Below, piece by piece: positions 1 through 8,967 of a stretch of 64,000 nt of DNA. This DNA is from Oleispira sp963851095 (GTDB lineage Bacteria; Pseudomonadota; Gammaproteobacteria; Pseudomonadales; Oceanobacteraceae). A program made the position numbers and the translations under genes. The stretch is taken from the NCBI GenBank assembly GCA_963851095.1, contig CAWKOX010000008.1, positions 62,001 to 126,000 of the forward strand. Direction: 5' to 3'. Every line of letters begins with the position of its first letter. The stretch's first letter is position 1. Below the pieces are notes generated by a model. The model saw only the letters and a program-made list of their open reading frames with translations, made no database searches and was not told where the DNA came from.

Positions 1-983
1 GTCCAATCCAATTCGATCGAGCCAACGTTATTATTAATATCTAAGTTATTTCGAATCGTCGCAGAGATACTATGATCACCGGACTTGCGTAGATAAAAAA
101 TATCACCATAACCTAAGTGCTTATGAATATCGGGATTGTCATCACCGATAGAATCCATCTTGTCTGACTTTGATTCTTCTGGAATACGGTACCAAGCACG
201 CACATACAATAATTTGTTAGGCCATACCTTAGTCGCGCCTAATATAATTCTATTCCAGCTGCGGGAGAGGCTACCAACCTGGCCATTTGATTGGTGGTTA
301 AAAGATAAGGTCCAAAAATCCGCCCAATCTTGAAACGCTTTGAACCCTAAGATGATTTCAGGCTCATGATTAGTTTCACGAAAAACAGCCGACACACTAT
401 CATTGTAGGCTTGCCAGTAAGATTTATTGGTATACGCCACAGACAACGTACTGAACTTTCCTAATATATTATCCGCGACAATGTATTTAACACTTAACTG
501 AAAAACAAATTCAGTATGGTCAAATCCAGGCTTTTGTTGGGTTTCTCCATTTTCAATTCTAACGCCGTTATAAAAGTCTTCCTGCTCTTCTTGATTAATT
601 TTAGTTTGATGGGTCAGGGGCATAAAGTAATTCGGTTTATGCGGTAATAAAACATAAGGGTTACGCGAAGCTAGCCGCTCGGTTCGTAATTTTTCGACCA
701 AGCCTGGGTATCGATACATAAAATCGGAAAATTCCTCATCAGCAATTACCTCGACTTCACGGGTTTTCGTCTTTAACGGCTCAACGTCAACAACATCTTC
801 GATTTCAGTAACGACGTCATCGACCAACTCAGAAAGCATTTCTACCGTACTTTCTTCTTCCACGGCCTCCTCCACGATCTCTGCAACCACGACATCATTG
901 GCGATCGTGGTTTCAGCGTAAGAATGAGGTAAGGAAATCAGCATGAAGCTGAGTAAAATGAAATGTACTTTAACAATATTCAC
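1..983 (-). CDS. pldA: Outer membrane phospholipase A (OMPLA), 3' end cut by window edge
   Basis: The frame is open from a GTG at 981-983 to the left edge, so the C-terminal barrel strands are missing. The product starts with a signal peptide (hydrophobic segment ending PHSYA), then an acidic Glu/Val-rich linker of about 55 residues, then the beta-barrel. The OMPLA active-site signature is present: HQSNG (H230, S232) and RSWNR (N244). The 14-residue His-to-Asn spacing equals that of the E. coli catalytic triad H142/S144/N156. The enzyme hydrolyses phospholipids in the outer membrane when lipid asymmetry is lost. An AGG lies about 7 nt before the GTG. The acidic linker is longer than in E. coli PldA. 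The family call is firm; the GTG start is inferred from the signal peptide. Confidence 0.9.
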   Translation of the reverse strand, partial: MNIVKVHFILLSFMLISLPHSYAETTIANDVVVAEIVEEAVEEESTVEMLSELVDDVVTEIEDVVDVEPLKTKTREVEVIADEEFSDFMYRYPGLVEKLRTERLASRNPYVLLPHKPNYFMPLTHQTKINQEEQEDFYNGVRIENGETQQKPGFDHTEFVFQLSVKYIVADNILGKFSTLSVAYTNKSYWQAYNDSVSAVFRETNHEPEIILGFKAFQDWADFWTLSFNHQSNGQVGSLSRSWNRIILGATKVWPNKLLYVRAWYRIPEESKSDKMDSIGDDNPDIHKHLGYGDIFYLRKSGDHSISATIRNNLDINNNVGSIELDW

Positions 984-1077
984 TCAAAGACCTTTTGGAC
1001 TGTATTATTTTATAAAATTGTTAGATGATACCTGCTATAAGTATAACGATTATCCATAACAGAATAATTATTTTTTA

Positions 1078-1467
1078 ATGATGTCGTATTATCTAGTTGG
1101 TCTAGGCAGTAATTTAGAGCCCGAGTTTAATATCACCAAGGCGTATCAGGAAATTGCCCTGCAAGTGAGTATACTTGATCATTCGCCGGTATTAATAAAC
1201 CCTCCCTGCGGCACCTCATTTCAATTTACCTTCCACAACCAAATATTACTGATACAAAGTGAGCACTCTTCTGCCCACCTAAAAGCCTTATTTGAGCGCA
1301 TTGAAATCAGAATGGGACGAGAACCTAAAAGTCCTGAAAGACGACTGAAGGATCGCCCTATCGACATTGATATCCTAGCCCAATCGAATAGCGTGGAAGA
1401 GATTTTATCAATACCATTCACCGAGACTTACAACCAGACAATCATGCATAGTTGGCATCCCAGTTAA
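1078..1467 (+). CDS. HPPK-like (FolK family) short protein
   Basis: A 129-residue protein with the HPPK fold signatures: GLGSNLEP near the N-terminus, a PPCGTSFQFTFHNQ segment in the substrate-loop position, and RLKDRPIDIDIL, matching the R-x-DLDIL motif of 6-hydroxymethyl-dihydropterin pyrophosphokinases. Typical FolK is about 160 residues, so this copy lacks part of the C-terminal lobe and is probably a paralogue and not the main folate enzyme. It converges on the pteridine reductase gene and their 3' ends overlap by 4 bp. HPPK-like and FolM genes are often clustered with tetrahydromonapterin genes, suggesting a pterin-cofactor role (inference). Confidence 0.75.
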   Translation: MMSYYLVGLGSNLEPEFNITKAYQEIALQVSILDHSPVLINPPCGTSFQFTFHNQILLIQSEHSSAHLKALFERIEIRMGREPKSPERRLKDRPIDIDILAQSNSVEEILSIPFTETYNQTIMHSWHPS

Positions 1468-2243
1468 TTAACGTTAAAAGATTGCTCATAATGATTCGCA
1501 TTTGCGCGGCCACCATCCACCTTTAAAATAGCCCCCGTTACTCCTTGAGCTTGCTGTAAATACTCAGCGGCCTGCAAGATAGCGCCATAGCCCAACTCTT
1601 GTTTCAGCAAGCTTTGCGACAATACTTTTTCACGATAAACCTCTGAATGCTGTGTTAGAAATTGAATAGGGCCTGGTTGAATGATATTAACTCGAATATT
1701 AGGCGCTAATCGCTGCGAATAACTTAAACATAAATTTTGTAAAGCTGACTTCGCAGCGCAATAACTGGCAAACCTTTGGTTAGGTTTATCAACATAAATA
1801 TCGGTAATAGCCACAATGCTTGCACTTTTGGCATAGCGAGGTATTAATCCCATCGTTATAGCGTCCACCGACATGACATGCACAGCCATCATCTCTTGCT
1901 GTAATTTCCAATGCTCTTGCAGACTGGCTAACGGATCGTCAGCGACAAAATACGAGGCATTATGAATGACAGCATCAATTGTTAGATTCAGTGCGCTGAT
2001 ATTAGCCACTAATACTTCAACATCAGAAACCGATGATAAGTCTGCTTGTAGAGCAATATAACGCCCCTTTTTCTGCCAATGCTCTCGATCAGGCTCAGGC
2101 ATTTCATTGGCAGTATTATAATGAGCAATAACCCGCCAGCCCGATGCCAAATAATGCTCCGTCAGAAATAACCCTAAGCGCTTTCCTGCTCCCGTAATTA
2201 AAATCGTAGAACAATCTGATCGTTGAACATGCTCTGTCATCAC
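1464..2243 (-). CDS. folM: FolM-like dihydromonapterin/dihydrofolate reductase (SDR)
   Basis: A 259-residue short-chain dehydrogenase. The nucleotide-binding TGAGKRLG lies at 17-24, NAS at 95-97, and the catalytic Tyr/Lys in YCAAK at Y161 and K165. In place of the usual SDR catalytic Ser there is an ITD (D148), as in pteridine reductases (PTR1/FolM). The QPGPIQFL motif also fits FolM. The expected reaction is NADPH-dependent reduction of dihydromonapterin or dihydrofolate in the cytosol. Its 3' end overlaps the convergent HPPK-like gene. The sub-family call rests on the Asp replacement and on this neighbour. Confidence 0.8.
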   Translation of the reverse strand: MMTEHVQRSDCSTILITGAGKRLGLFLTEHYLASGWRVIAHYNTANEMPEPDREHWQKKGRYIALQADLSSVSDVEVLVANISALNLTIDAVIHNASYFVADDPLASLQEHWKLQQEMMAVHVMSVDAITMGLIPRYAKSASIVAITDIYVDKPNQRFASYCAAKSALQNLCLSYSQRLAPNIRVNIIQPGPIQFLTQHSEVYREKVLSQSLLKQELGYGAILQAAEYLQQAQGVTGAILKVDGGRANANHYEQSFNVN

Positions 2244-2378
2244 TTAATTCCCACAGCCTTAATTGATAGATTTTTAGACAATAAATACTCGTTATACACA
2301 GTGTTTTGATGTAATCTACGCGAATTAATGCTCCCTATTTTTGAAGAAAAATATCCTACCCTAATATAGGCTATCTCA

Positions 2379-2966
2379 ATGCATCGTACCATGTTCGATA
2401 CTCCCATTCTTAAATCAGTTCTACGCGGATTATCGATACTGATACTTAAAATATTAGGCTGGAAAACCGAAGGGAAAATTCCTAAAGACCTAAAAAAATG
2501 CGTCATGATCGCAGCACCTCATACTAGCAATTGGGATTTACCTTTTACATTAATGACCGCGTTCGCTTTAGATGCAAAAGTTTACTGGATGGGAAAGGAA
2601 CAAATTTTCAAACCACCCTTTCGTCGTATAATGATGTGGACAGGGGGCATTCCTGTGAATCGCTCAACGTCGACCAATATGGTTCAAGCGTCAATCGATG
2701 CCATCAAAAAAAATGATCAGCTATTTTTAATTGTGCCGCCAGAGGGAACGCGTAGCAAGGTGACGTACTGGAAAACTGGGTTTTACCATATTGCTCAAGG
2801 CGCAGGCGTACCTATTTTGATGGGATTTTTAGATTTTAAGCGTAAAACCAGTGGCATTGCAGGAACGTATACAACCACTGGCGACTTAGAAGTTGATATG
2901 AATCATATCAAATCAATCTACGCGCCGATCTCGGGTAAAAAATCAGATCAGTACAATAGCCAATAG
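2379..2966 (+). CDS. 1-acyl-sn-glycerol-3-phosphate acyltransferase-like protein
   Basis: A 195-residue PlsC-superfamily acyltransferase with the HX4D catalytic block HTSNWD at 48-53, a GIPVNR-type substrate block near 90-95, and PEGTRS at 121-126. It probably transfers an acyl chain to a lysophospholipid or related acceptor at the inner membrane; it is shorter than canonical PlsC (about 240). An in-frame ATG four codons downstream (2391) is an alternative start. It is divergent from folM. A 14-bp tandem duplication (AGTACAATAGCCA) straddles the stop codon. Confidence 0.8.
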   Translation: MHRTMFDTPILKSVLRGLSILILKILGWKTEGKIPKDLKKCVMIAAPHTSNWDLPFTLMTAFALDAKVYWMGKEQIFKPPFRRIMMWTGGIPVNRSTSTNMVQASIDAIKKNDQLFLIVPPEGTRSKVTYWKTGFYHIAQGAGVPILMGFLDFKRKTSGIAGTYTTTGDLEVDMNHIKSIYAPISGKKSDQYNSQ

Positions 2967-3041
2967 TACAATAGCCAGTAATTGCTCAAGCGAGTAGCGA
3001 CTCACAATCTCAACTAGCCTCACCATCACTTGCCATAACAA

Positions 3042-3082
3042 TTCGTACTAGTGGCTTCTAGAGCCAAGCTGACTAGTACGAA
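3042..3082. repeat. Intergenic inverted repeat
   Basis: Arms TTCGTACTAGT (3042-3052) and ACTAGTACGAA (3072-3082) are perfect complements, with an inner GGCT/AGCC pair. No T-run follows, so it is not a clear rho-independent terminator. It may be an operator or a weak terminator for the acyltransferase gene. Confidence 0.4.
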
Positions 3083-3154
3083 CAGCACACTACACTAAAC
3101 ACCTGAACAGAACTAACTAAAATACTTAACGTAAAGATTTACTTTATTTTAGGC

Positions 3155-3182
3155 AAAAAAAAGGCCAGCACTTAGGCTGACC
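3155..3182 (-). terminator. Rho-independent terminator of the tRNA-fMet cluster
   Basis: On the minus strand GGTCAGC and GCTGGCC form a stem (one G-T type mismatch) followed by a run of eight T. It lies directly downstream of the last tRNA gene. Confidence 0.8.
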
Positions 3183-3221
3183 ATTTTTAGAATTCTTGGC
3201 ATTTAATCGATGTCGATTAAA

Positions 3222-3298
<77 letters not shown>

Positions 3299-3354
3299 AC
3301 ATCAGATAATTTAAAGTTTATCTAAACTTACGACCTTGAGATCGTCTTTTAAAT

Positions 3355-3431
<77 letters not shown>

Positions 3432-3487
3432 ACATCAGATAATTTAAAGTTTATCTAAACTTACGACCTTGAGATCGTCTTTTAAGT

Positions 3488-3564
<77 letters not shown>

Positions 3565-3576
3565 ACAACGAGATGG

Positions 3577-3605
3577 ATACTACGCTCGTAGCCTATAAGT
3601 GTCAA
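3577..3605 (-). promoter_or_regulatory. Sigma-70 promoter of the tRNA-fMet cluster
   Basis: On the minus strand TTGACA (3600-3605) is followed after exactly 17 bp by TAGTAT (3577-3582). The first tRNA begins 13 nt downstream of the -10 box. This is a near-consensus housekeeping promoter, as expected for a stable RNA operon. Confidence 0.85.
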
Positions 3606-3768
3606 GCTAACATACTGTTTAACTTATACTTTTTACCGATTTAGGGACATATTTATTATTTAGTAAAATGGCAGCAAGCAATTACTGGTCTAGTAATTAT
3701 TACGATGTTAATGTTTTATTACGCCCAAATGGGCCTAATAATAATTATAAATAAAACCAGTTAAAATC

Positions 3769-4794
3769 ATGTCTATCAATTATCAGCAAACTATGACGGC
3801 CAGTGCTGTCCAACCATTATTACGGTATGTCGAAAAATTCGGCATTCCTTTGAATGATATTCTTCAGGATACGTTTCTTAATGAGACAAAACTTAGAAAT
3901 GATCGAATTACCATTTCCAGCTTTGATCAGCTATTAAATAATGCTTCTCGATTAACTCAATGCGACCGTATTGGCTTTATCACCGGCCAGAATGTAGAGC
4001 TACAAGCATTCAAACTACTGGGATTTTTATTGACGCGATGTGAAACTGGCCGCGATGCGTTAGTCACCCTTCGTCGTTACTACATGCTATTGAGTGATAG
4101 CCCAGCGCCTGAAATTTTTCTGAGCAAAAATGAAGTAAAAGTTATTTATTCGATATCCAAAGGCAATGACCTGGCCATGCGCGCGCGTGCCGAACTGATC
4201 ATGACAGCCATTCATACCCTAGGCCGCTCAGTCGGAGGCAGGTTATACCAACCACTTAAACTAGGATTTAAGCACCCAAAGCCTAAATATCACCAAGAAC
4301 TGGCTGATTTTTTCAATATTGATATCGCATATGGACAAGTAGACTGCTGGCTCAGCTTCTCAGCAGAACATATCGATCAACCGCTACAACAATCAAACCC
4401 AAGCTTATTTAATGCCTTACGAGAAAAAGCCGAGAGCATGCTAGGTGGACACTACAACCTTAATACCTTTAGTTCAAAAGTTCGCTATGTATTACAGCAC
4501 TGGCCGAATCAATATACAGCCAATAAAGAGGCCGTGGCCGAATTACTCAATACCAGTCCACGCACCCTAACTCGGCGCTTACAAGAAGAAGACTCTCAGT
4601 TCTCAAGCCTATTAAGAAATGTACGCATGGATAAAGCTGAATTCAAACTTAAGAATCACTCTGTCGATATGCAAGAATTGGCTCATGATTTAGGTTTTGC
4701 TGATCGCCGTGGTTTTGAGAGAGCATTTAAGCAATGGTTTGGCATCACCCCAGCGGCGTATCACAAATCTTGGATAAAACAGAGCTTGGATTAA
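3769..4794 (+). CDS. AraC-family transcriptional regulator (arabinose-binding-like N-domain)
   Basis: A 341-residue regulator. The first 200 or so residues match the AraC_binding_2-type effector domain of OruR/ArgR-like regulators. The C-terminus (about 240-335) is the double helix-turn-helix, with TSPRTLTRRLQEE in the first HTH and ELAHDLGFADRRGFERAFKQWFG in the second. It starts downstream of the tRNA promoter region and is divergent from it. Targets cannot be told from the sequence; relatives often control catabolic or lipid genes. Confidence 0.85.
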   Translation: MSINYQQTMTASAVQPLLRYVEKFGIPLNDILQDTFLNETKLRNDRITISSFDQLLNNASRLTQCDRIGFITGQNVELQAFKLLGFLLTRCETGRDALVTLRRYYMLLSDSPAPEIFLSKNEVKVIYSISKGNDLAMRARAELIMTAIHTLGRSVGGRLYQPLKLGFKHPKPKYHQELADFFNIDIAYGQVDCWLSFSAEHIDQPLQQSNPSLFNALREKAESMLGGHYNLNTFSSKVRYVLQHWPNQYTANKEAVAELLNTSPRTLTRRLQEEDSQFSSLLRNVRMDKAEFKLKNHSVDMQELAHDLGFADRRGFERAFKQWFGITPAAYHKSWIKQSLD

Positions 4795-4832
4795 AAAGAG
4801 CTGACTAAAACGGCTGAATGATTCAATAAGGT

Positions 4833-5480
4833 CTATTTATGCACATAGATAGACACATCCAAGTCCTTATCAAAATCATCTAACATCGGTAAAGTACTGA
4901 CGGAATACTGCTTAACTGCAACTAAGGATGACCAAGGAGGTAATTGATACTGAGTTTCGGCCACCAGCCAATTAGGAATTTGTGCACACTGCTTCGCCAA
5001 ATCACCAGCGCTGGTCAGATCATACAAAATATCTGCGGCCAATAAACAATCCAAGCCATCAATGCCGCCCCGCCATTGTTGAGTAACATTGATATTGACG
5101 TTATTACGCTTAGCATTGAGCTGACTGGCCTGCCGTGCCAAAGGGTCAGAATCACAACATAAAACAGACTTTGCTCCAGCTTTAGCAGCCGCAATGCCCA
5201 CCAAACCAGAGCCGCTGCCAAAATCCAATACCCGCTTCCCTTTCACTAATTCCGGATTCGCCAATATATAACGCGCTAGCCCTTGGCCAGCTGCCCAAGC
5301 AAAAGCCCAATAAGGTAACTGCTGCCAAAACTGCCCCACTTGCTGTGTATCTAAAACTAAACGTTCGCTATCAATAGCCAACAACGCTAGCTCAATGGGT
5401 TGTTGATCAAAGTCCAATACTTGCCAGTTTAGCTCTGCACCCGGCAAGACTGATACTAATGATTTGGCTAAAGACTTCAC
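4833..5480 (-). CDS. Class I SAM-dependent methyltransferase (COG3897-like)
   Basis: A 215-residue Rossmann methyltransferase with motif I VLDFGSGSGLVG at 84-95, an acidic residue after motif II (CCDSDPLA) and a motif IV-like LAADILYD. The PYWAFAWAAGQ segment before motif I is typical of the lysine/nicotinamide N-methyltransferase-like group (ETFB-KMT/PrmA relatives). The substrate is probably a protein, but this is inference. It overlaps the upstream mltC-like gene by 4 bp (5477-5480), so the two are translationally coupled. Confidence 0.75.
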   Translation of the reverse strand: MKSLAKSLVSVLPGAELNWQVLDFDQQPIELALLAIDSERLVLDTQQVGQFWQQLPYWAFAWAAGQGLARYILANPELVKGKRVLDFGSGSGLVGIAAAKAGAKSVLCCDSDPLARQASQLNAKRNNVNINVTQQWRGGIDGLDCLLAADILYDLTSAGDLAKQCAQIPNWLVAETQYQLPPWSSLVAVKQYSVSTLPMLDDFDKDLDVSIYVHK

Positions 5481-6562
5481 AAGGCATACTTCTTTTTATA
5501 GCGAACCACTTTTTTAAGGTAGTTACGAGATTCTAACTTAGGGTGCTTACGCGTAATAAATTGATAAACCTGAGCAGGCGATAAACGATTAATCTTTTCA
5601 ATAGCCTTGGCATTATTGCTACTAAAACTGCGAAGCAATTGCCCTGCCCCACCATTATAAGCGGCGATCATGCAATACTCCTGTATCAACGGATCTCGTA
5701 TGCCGCGCAAATACACATCCCTAAGAATGGATAAATAACCACTACCTACTTCAATATTATTCTCGGCATTAAATAAAAATTGCCGACTAGGGCGATGATC
5801 ATTTTTTTGGATACGCTGAAAGTAATCTCTGCCGGCGGTATTAGGCATTATCTGCATCAAACCATAAGCATGCGAGCGGCTAACCGCATAGGGGTTAAAG
5901 CTGCTTTCGGTTTCGATTAACGCCAATATCAGCGCTTCATCAATGCCATAGCGTGAGGCGGCCTGAGTAACATAAGGCAGATATTGCTGAGCAGCAACTT
6001 GTTTAAATTGATGTACTAATGGAATATCGACCCAATAGCGTCGTTTTCCCCTTAGCCACTGGCTTTGCAACTTATTATCCAACAGGTACTGCGCATAACG
6101 CTGAGCGCGCCACGCATAGGCAATAGGCTCACCCTCATGGTCTTTTACTTTATTGAGTAAAAATGGAATGCCCTTCAAGCCGACTTCTTGCGCAGTATAA
6201 ATATCAACTTGCTGAGGATCGGTGGGGGTTAACAAGGTCGAAACAATCGCGTGCTTTAAAACACCATAAGTCTCTTCTTGTTTAAGCGTTTCGACGCGGA
6301 TTTTACCCAAGTTGAAATCGATTTGCGCTCGGCTATCGTAATCATCAAGGTATTTAACATAAGACTGCGTAGAAGGGGCAATAAAGTCATCTCCCCAGTG
6401 AGAGAAGCCTTGCTCAGAAAAGTATTCTGCTTCCAATAGCATCGCCTGAACATCGTCCGATAATTCAATAAAATTTTCGGGTAATGCCGCACGACAATAG
6501 AAAGCGGGCATGAATAAGCATGCCGAAATAGAAAATAGAAGAAAGGTTTTAAAGCGTATCAT
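5477..6562 (-). CDS. mltC: Membrane-bound lytic murein transglycosylase C-like
   Basis: A 361-residue protein (E. coli MltC is 359). The N-terminus is a signal sequence with a possible lipobox (ISAC, C15). It is followed by the MltC-type N-domain and a C-terminal SLT domain from about residue 190: ALIETESSFNP with the probable catalytic Glu219, then YGLMQIMPNTAG and a CMIAAYNGGAG block. It cleaves the MurNAc-GlcNAc bond of peptidoglycan to 1,6-anhydro products in the periplasm. The ribosome-binding site GGAGG and the ATG lie in one arm of a 9-bp hairpin (see the separate entry). Confidence 0.88.
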   Translation of the reverse strand: MIRFKTFLLFSISACLFMPAFYCRAALPENFIELSDDVQAMLLEAEYFSEQGFSHWGDDFIAPSTQSYVKYLDDYDSRAQIDFNLGKIRVETLKQEETYGVLKHAIVSTLLTPTDPQQVDIYTAQEVGLKGIPFLLNKVKDHEGEPIAYAWRAQRYAQYLLDNKLQSQWLRGKRRYWVDIPLVHQFKQVAAQQYLPYVTQAASRYGIDEALILALIETESSFNPYAVSRSHAYGLMQIMPNTAGRDYFQRIQKNDHRPSRQFLFNAENNIEVGSGYLSILRDVYLRGIRDPLIQEYCMIAAYNGGAGQLLRSFSSNNAKAIEKINRLSPAQVYQFITRKHPKLESRNYLKKVVRYKKKYAL

Positions 6563-6587
6563 GATGCCTCCACAGAGAAGGCATCAT
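6560..6587 (-). promoter_or_regulatory. Hairpin over the mltC ribosome-binding site
   Basis: On the minus strand ATGATGCCT and AGGCATCAT pair over a 9-nt loop. The 3' arm contains part of the GGAGG Shine-Dalgarno and the first bases of the start codon, so folding could hold back initiation. No T-run is present, so it is not a terminator. Confidence 0.45.
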
Positions 6588-6612
6588 ACTGAATAACAAA
6601 AAAGTTGTCAGC

Positions 6613-7950
6613 TTAACGTCTTGCCTCACGGCGAACAGCAGAAGTGGTGAAATCTCTTAATGAGTATTTAGACGAATAATCATAAGTCGCACCACGATCA
6701 TTATCGATACCTTCGACAAAATAACGACCATCTTTAAAATCATAGGTATTTTCTAGCGAGGTGAACATCACAGGCACTTCATAATAGTTCATCAAGTGAG
6801 CTTCTGTGAACTGCCAAAGGTTACCCTCTTCATCATATTCTTCAGCATAGACAATCGACCAACTGTCTTCATCAAAGTAATAGCGACGTTTAGCATAACG
6901 ATGCTGCAAACCTACTCGTAATGTCGCTTCAACAACCCAAACACGGTGCGCTTCATAGCGTAATAATTTTGGGTTTAAGTGCGCTGGGCCAGTGATATCT
7001 TCAATCGTCAACTCTTCAGCATTCAACGCGTAAGAGTTATAAGGAATGTACATTTCCTGCTTACCAATCAAATTCCAATCGTAATACGTTGGCGCGCCAT
7101 TAAACATATCAACCTGATCGATTGTACGTAAAGAGTTAGTCGCGATATCTGGCGTATCATGATTTAGATCTGGAGTACGACGAACTCGACGCTGACCTGG
7201 TACATAAATCCATGACTTACGAGGTGAGCGAACTTGATCTAATGTTTCATGAACCAAAGTAATACCACCCGCCTGACTCGAAGGAGCCAAAGTTTTGCGC
7301 TTTAAGAAAAAGATTTTGTTATTCAGGTCAGAGGTTGATACTTCAGGATCTGAGTAAGCAAAGTAATACTGATAATCACGCAACGTTATCGCACGACTGC
7401 CGGCTTCATTTACGCTCACCGTCGATGCTTCAAAACTCACAGCTTCACCACGATAACGAAGTGTATGGTTCCACAATACTTCTAAACCATCTTTAGGAAT
7501 CGGGAAAGGAGAACTAATACGAGCACCTTCAACACCGGCACCAAATTTCATCAAACTCGCCGTATCCATGTTTTTCTTAATACCTTCATAAACATAATCA
7601 GGATAAGAAGCAGAGCGGTGCGTTTTATAAATCAACATCTCCATACTTGGAAATTGTTGCAGTAGTTTTTGACTGCCTAAACTCAAGCGATCTTTATGCT
7701 GCTCAAAATTGTCCTTATTAATGGAAAATAAAGGCTGATCACGGAAATAAGGATTACTGTGAAATTCTCCAGACTTATGGCTTTTAGATTTCGTTAAGCC
7801 TCCCGTCCAAGATGGAATGTCTTTGCCATTTCCCATTCGCTCAGCACCGACTGGTGTTAGGTCCCCAGACAAGCGAGTAGGGCTTTGCTCATCGGCTTGG
7901 GCCGCACAGGCAAAACTGACAAATAGAAAAGGTAAGACGATTTTTAGCAT
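6613..7950 (-). CDS. DUF1329 outer-membrane-lipoprotein-sorting-like protein
   Basis: The product is about 445 residues from the ATG at 7950, chosen because a Lys-led hydrophobic signal peptide (MLKIVLPFLFVSFACAAQA) starts there; an in-frame ATG four codons upstream (7962) is the alternative. After cleavage comes ADEQSPTRLSGDLTPVGAERMGN, a typical DUF1329 opening, then the conserved GAPTYYDW, YIPYNSYALN and YAKRRYYFDEDSWSI blocks. The family is periplasmic with a LolA/LolB-like fold. It commonly sits near DUF1302 and lipid, sterol or hydrocarbon catabolism genes, but no DUF1302 partner is in the window. The exact role is unknown. Confidence 0.85.
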   Translation of the reverse strand: MLKIVLPFLFVSFACAAQADEQSPTRLSGDLTPVGAERMGNGKDIPSWTGGLTKSKSHKSGEFHSNPYFRDQPLFSINKDNFEQHKDRLSLGSQKLLQQFPSMEMLIYKTHRSASYPDYVYEGIKKNMDTASLMKFGAGVEGARISSPFPIPKDGLEVLWNHTLRYRGEAVSFEASTVSVNEAGSRAITLRDYQYYFAYSDPEVSTSDLNNKIFFLKRKTLAPSSQAGGITLVHETLDQVRSPRKSWIYVPGQRRVRRTPDLNHDTPDIATNSLRTIDQVDMFNGAPTYYDWNLIGKQEMYIPYNSYALNAEELTIEDITGPAHLNPKLLRYEAHRVWVVEATLRVGLQHRYAKRRYYFDEDSWSIVYAEEYDEEGNLWQFTEAHLMNYYEVPVMFTSLENTYDFKDGRYFVEGIDNDRGATYDYSSKYSLRDFTTSAVRREARR

Positions 7951-8166
7951 GTGTTTTTCCATTAATTATAATTAGTGGGCGCAGGCTAATAGCCAAGCAC
8001 AAGTGGGACAAGTAAAAACTGCCTTTCACTACGAAAAGCTACAACTCGTTACACTTAGTCACAATATTAGGGTTTTTATAATAAAAACTAATTAACTAAG
8101 TATAATATTTAGCTAATAAAAGCCGTATTGGCAAGTTATCAGCTTACTTATCTTTGAAAAGTAAGC

Positions 8167-8967
8167 TCAAATGATTACCTTCAACTTTGGCATCACCGCA
8201 TATAAGTTATGATTGCTGGCTAGGATCACTTTATCACTATGACAGTCTTTTAGACTTGCGACTATTTGTGACAATAATAAAAGACTCACTGGAGAATTAC
8301 GCTGGCCAGCTAAAAAAGCAGGCTTCATATCCGGCGAGTCGGTTTCTAGCACCAGAGCATCTAATGGTAAATTCGCCACCGTTTTTCGCAGCTTTAATGC
8401 ACGCCCGTGACTGATCGCCCCACCGATGCCTAATTTAAAGCCAAGTGTAATCAACGCCTCACCTTGTTGCAGGCTGCCACTAAACGCATGAATAATACCA
8501 CCGTGCTTAAACCCGATACGGCGCACCATAGCGGCGATTTCATCATACGCTTTACGCACATGCAGAATCACTGGCAATGCTAACGTTTTAGCAAGCTGAA
8601 ACTGCTGCTGGCACAATTCAATTTGGCGGGTAAACGTTTCTTCAGGCAAGACAAAATCCAAACCAAACTCCCCTATTGCTGCGGGATCATGGATTTCGCA
8701 AGCGATTGCCAATCGTGATAAGTCATCCGCTCCATGCTGATCAATAAAATAAGGATGCAGCCCCAACGCATAAGCCCAGGGCTTATTACTGCAACCCCCT
8801 ATTAACGCTGACCAAGTATTTGCAGTAACACCAGGGATAACCAAACCAACGCAGCCCATACGCGTTAGAAACTGCCAGTGCTGTTCTCTGTCGTGATCAA
8901 ACTGCTGAAAATCAAAGTGACAGTGTGAATCAATCCAAGGCGTTATTGCTTTCGGCTCAATACTCAA
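8167..8967 (-). CDS. TatD-family metal-dependent hydrolase
   Basis: A 266-residue amidohydrolase-fold protein with the metal-binding DSHCHFDF (H15, H17), GEFGLDF (E100), LHVRKAYDE (H136), IHAFSG and ETDSPD (metal Asp). These are the TatD-type DNase signatures. The probable activity is a 3'-5' exonuclease or other hydrolase acting in the cytosol. The 5' end overlaps the 3' end of msrA by 11 bp, so they form a transcription unit. Confidence 0.88.
   Translation of the reverse strand: MSIEPKAITPWIDSHCHFDFQQFDHDREQHWQFLTRMGCVGLVIPGVTANTWSALIGGCSNKPWAYALGLHPYFIDQHGADDLSRLAIACEIHDPAAIGEFGLDFVLPEETFTRQIELCQQQFQLAKTLALPVILHVRKAYDEIAAMVRRIGFKHGGIIHAFSGSLQQGEALITLGFKLGIGGAISHGRALKLRKTVANLPLDALVLETDSPDMKPAFLAGQRNSPVSLLLLSQIVASLKDCHSDKVILASNHNLYAVMPKLKVII

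Noticed and set aside
2240..2506. 88-residue minus-strand frame opposite the acyltransferase gene
   Set aside because: Antisense shadow of the PlsC-like gene and its upstream region; no homology pattern, no ribosome-binding site.
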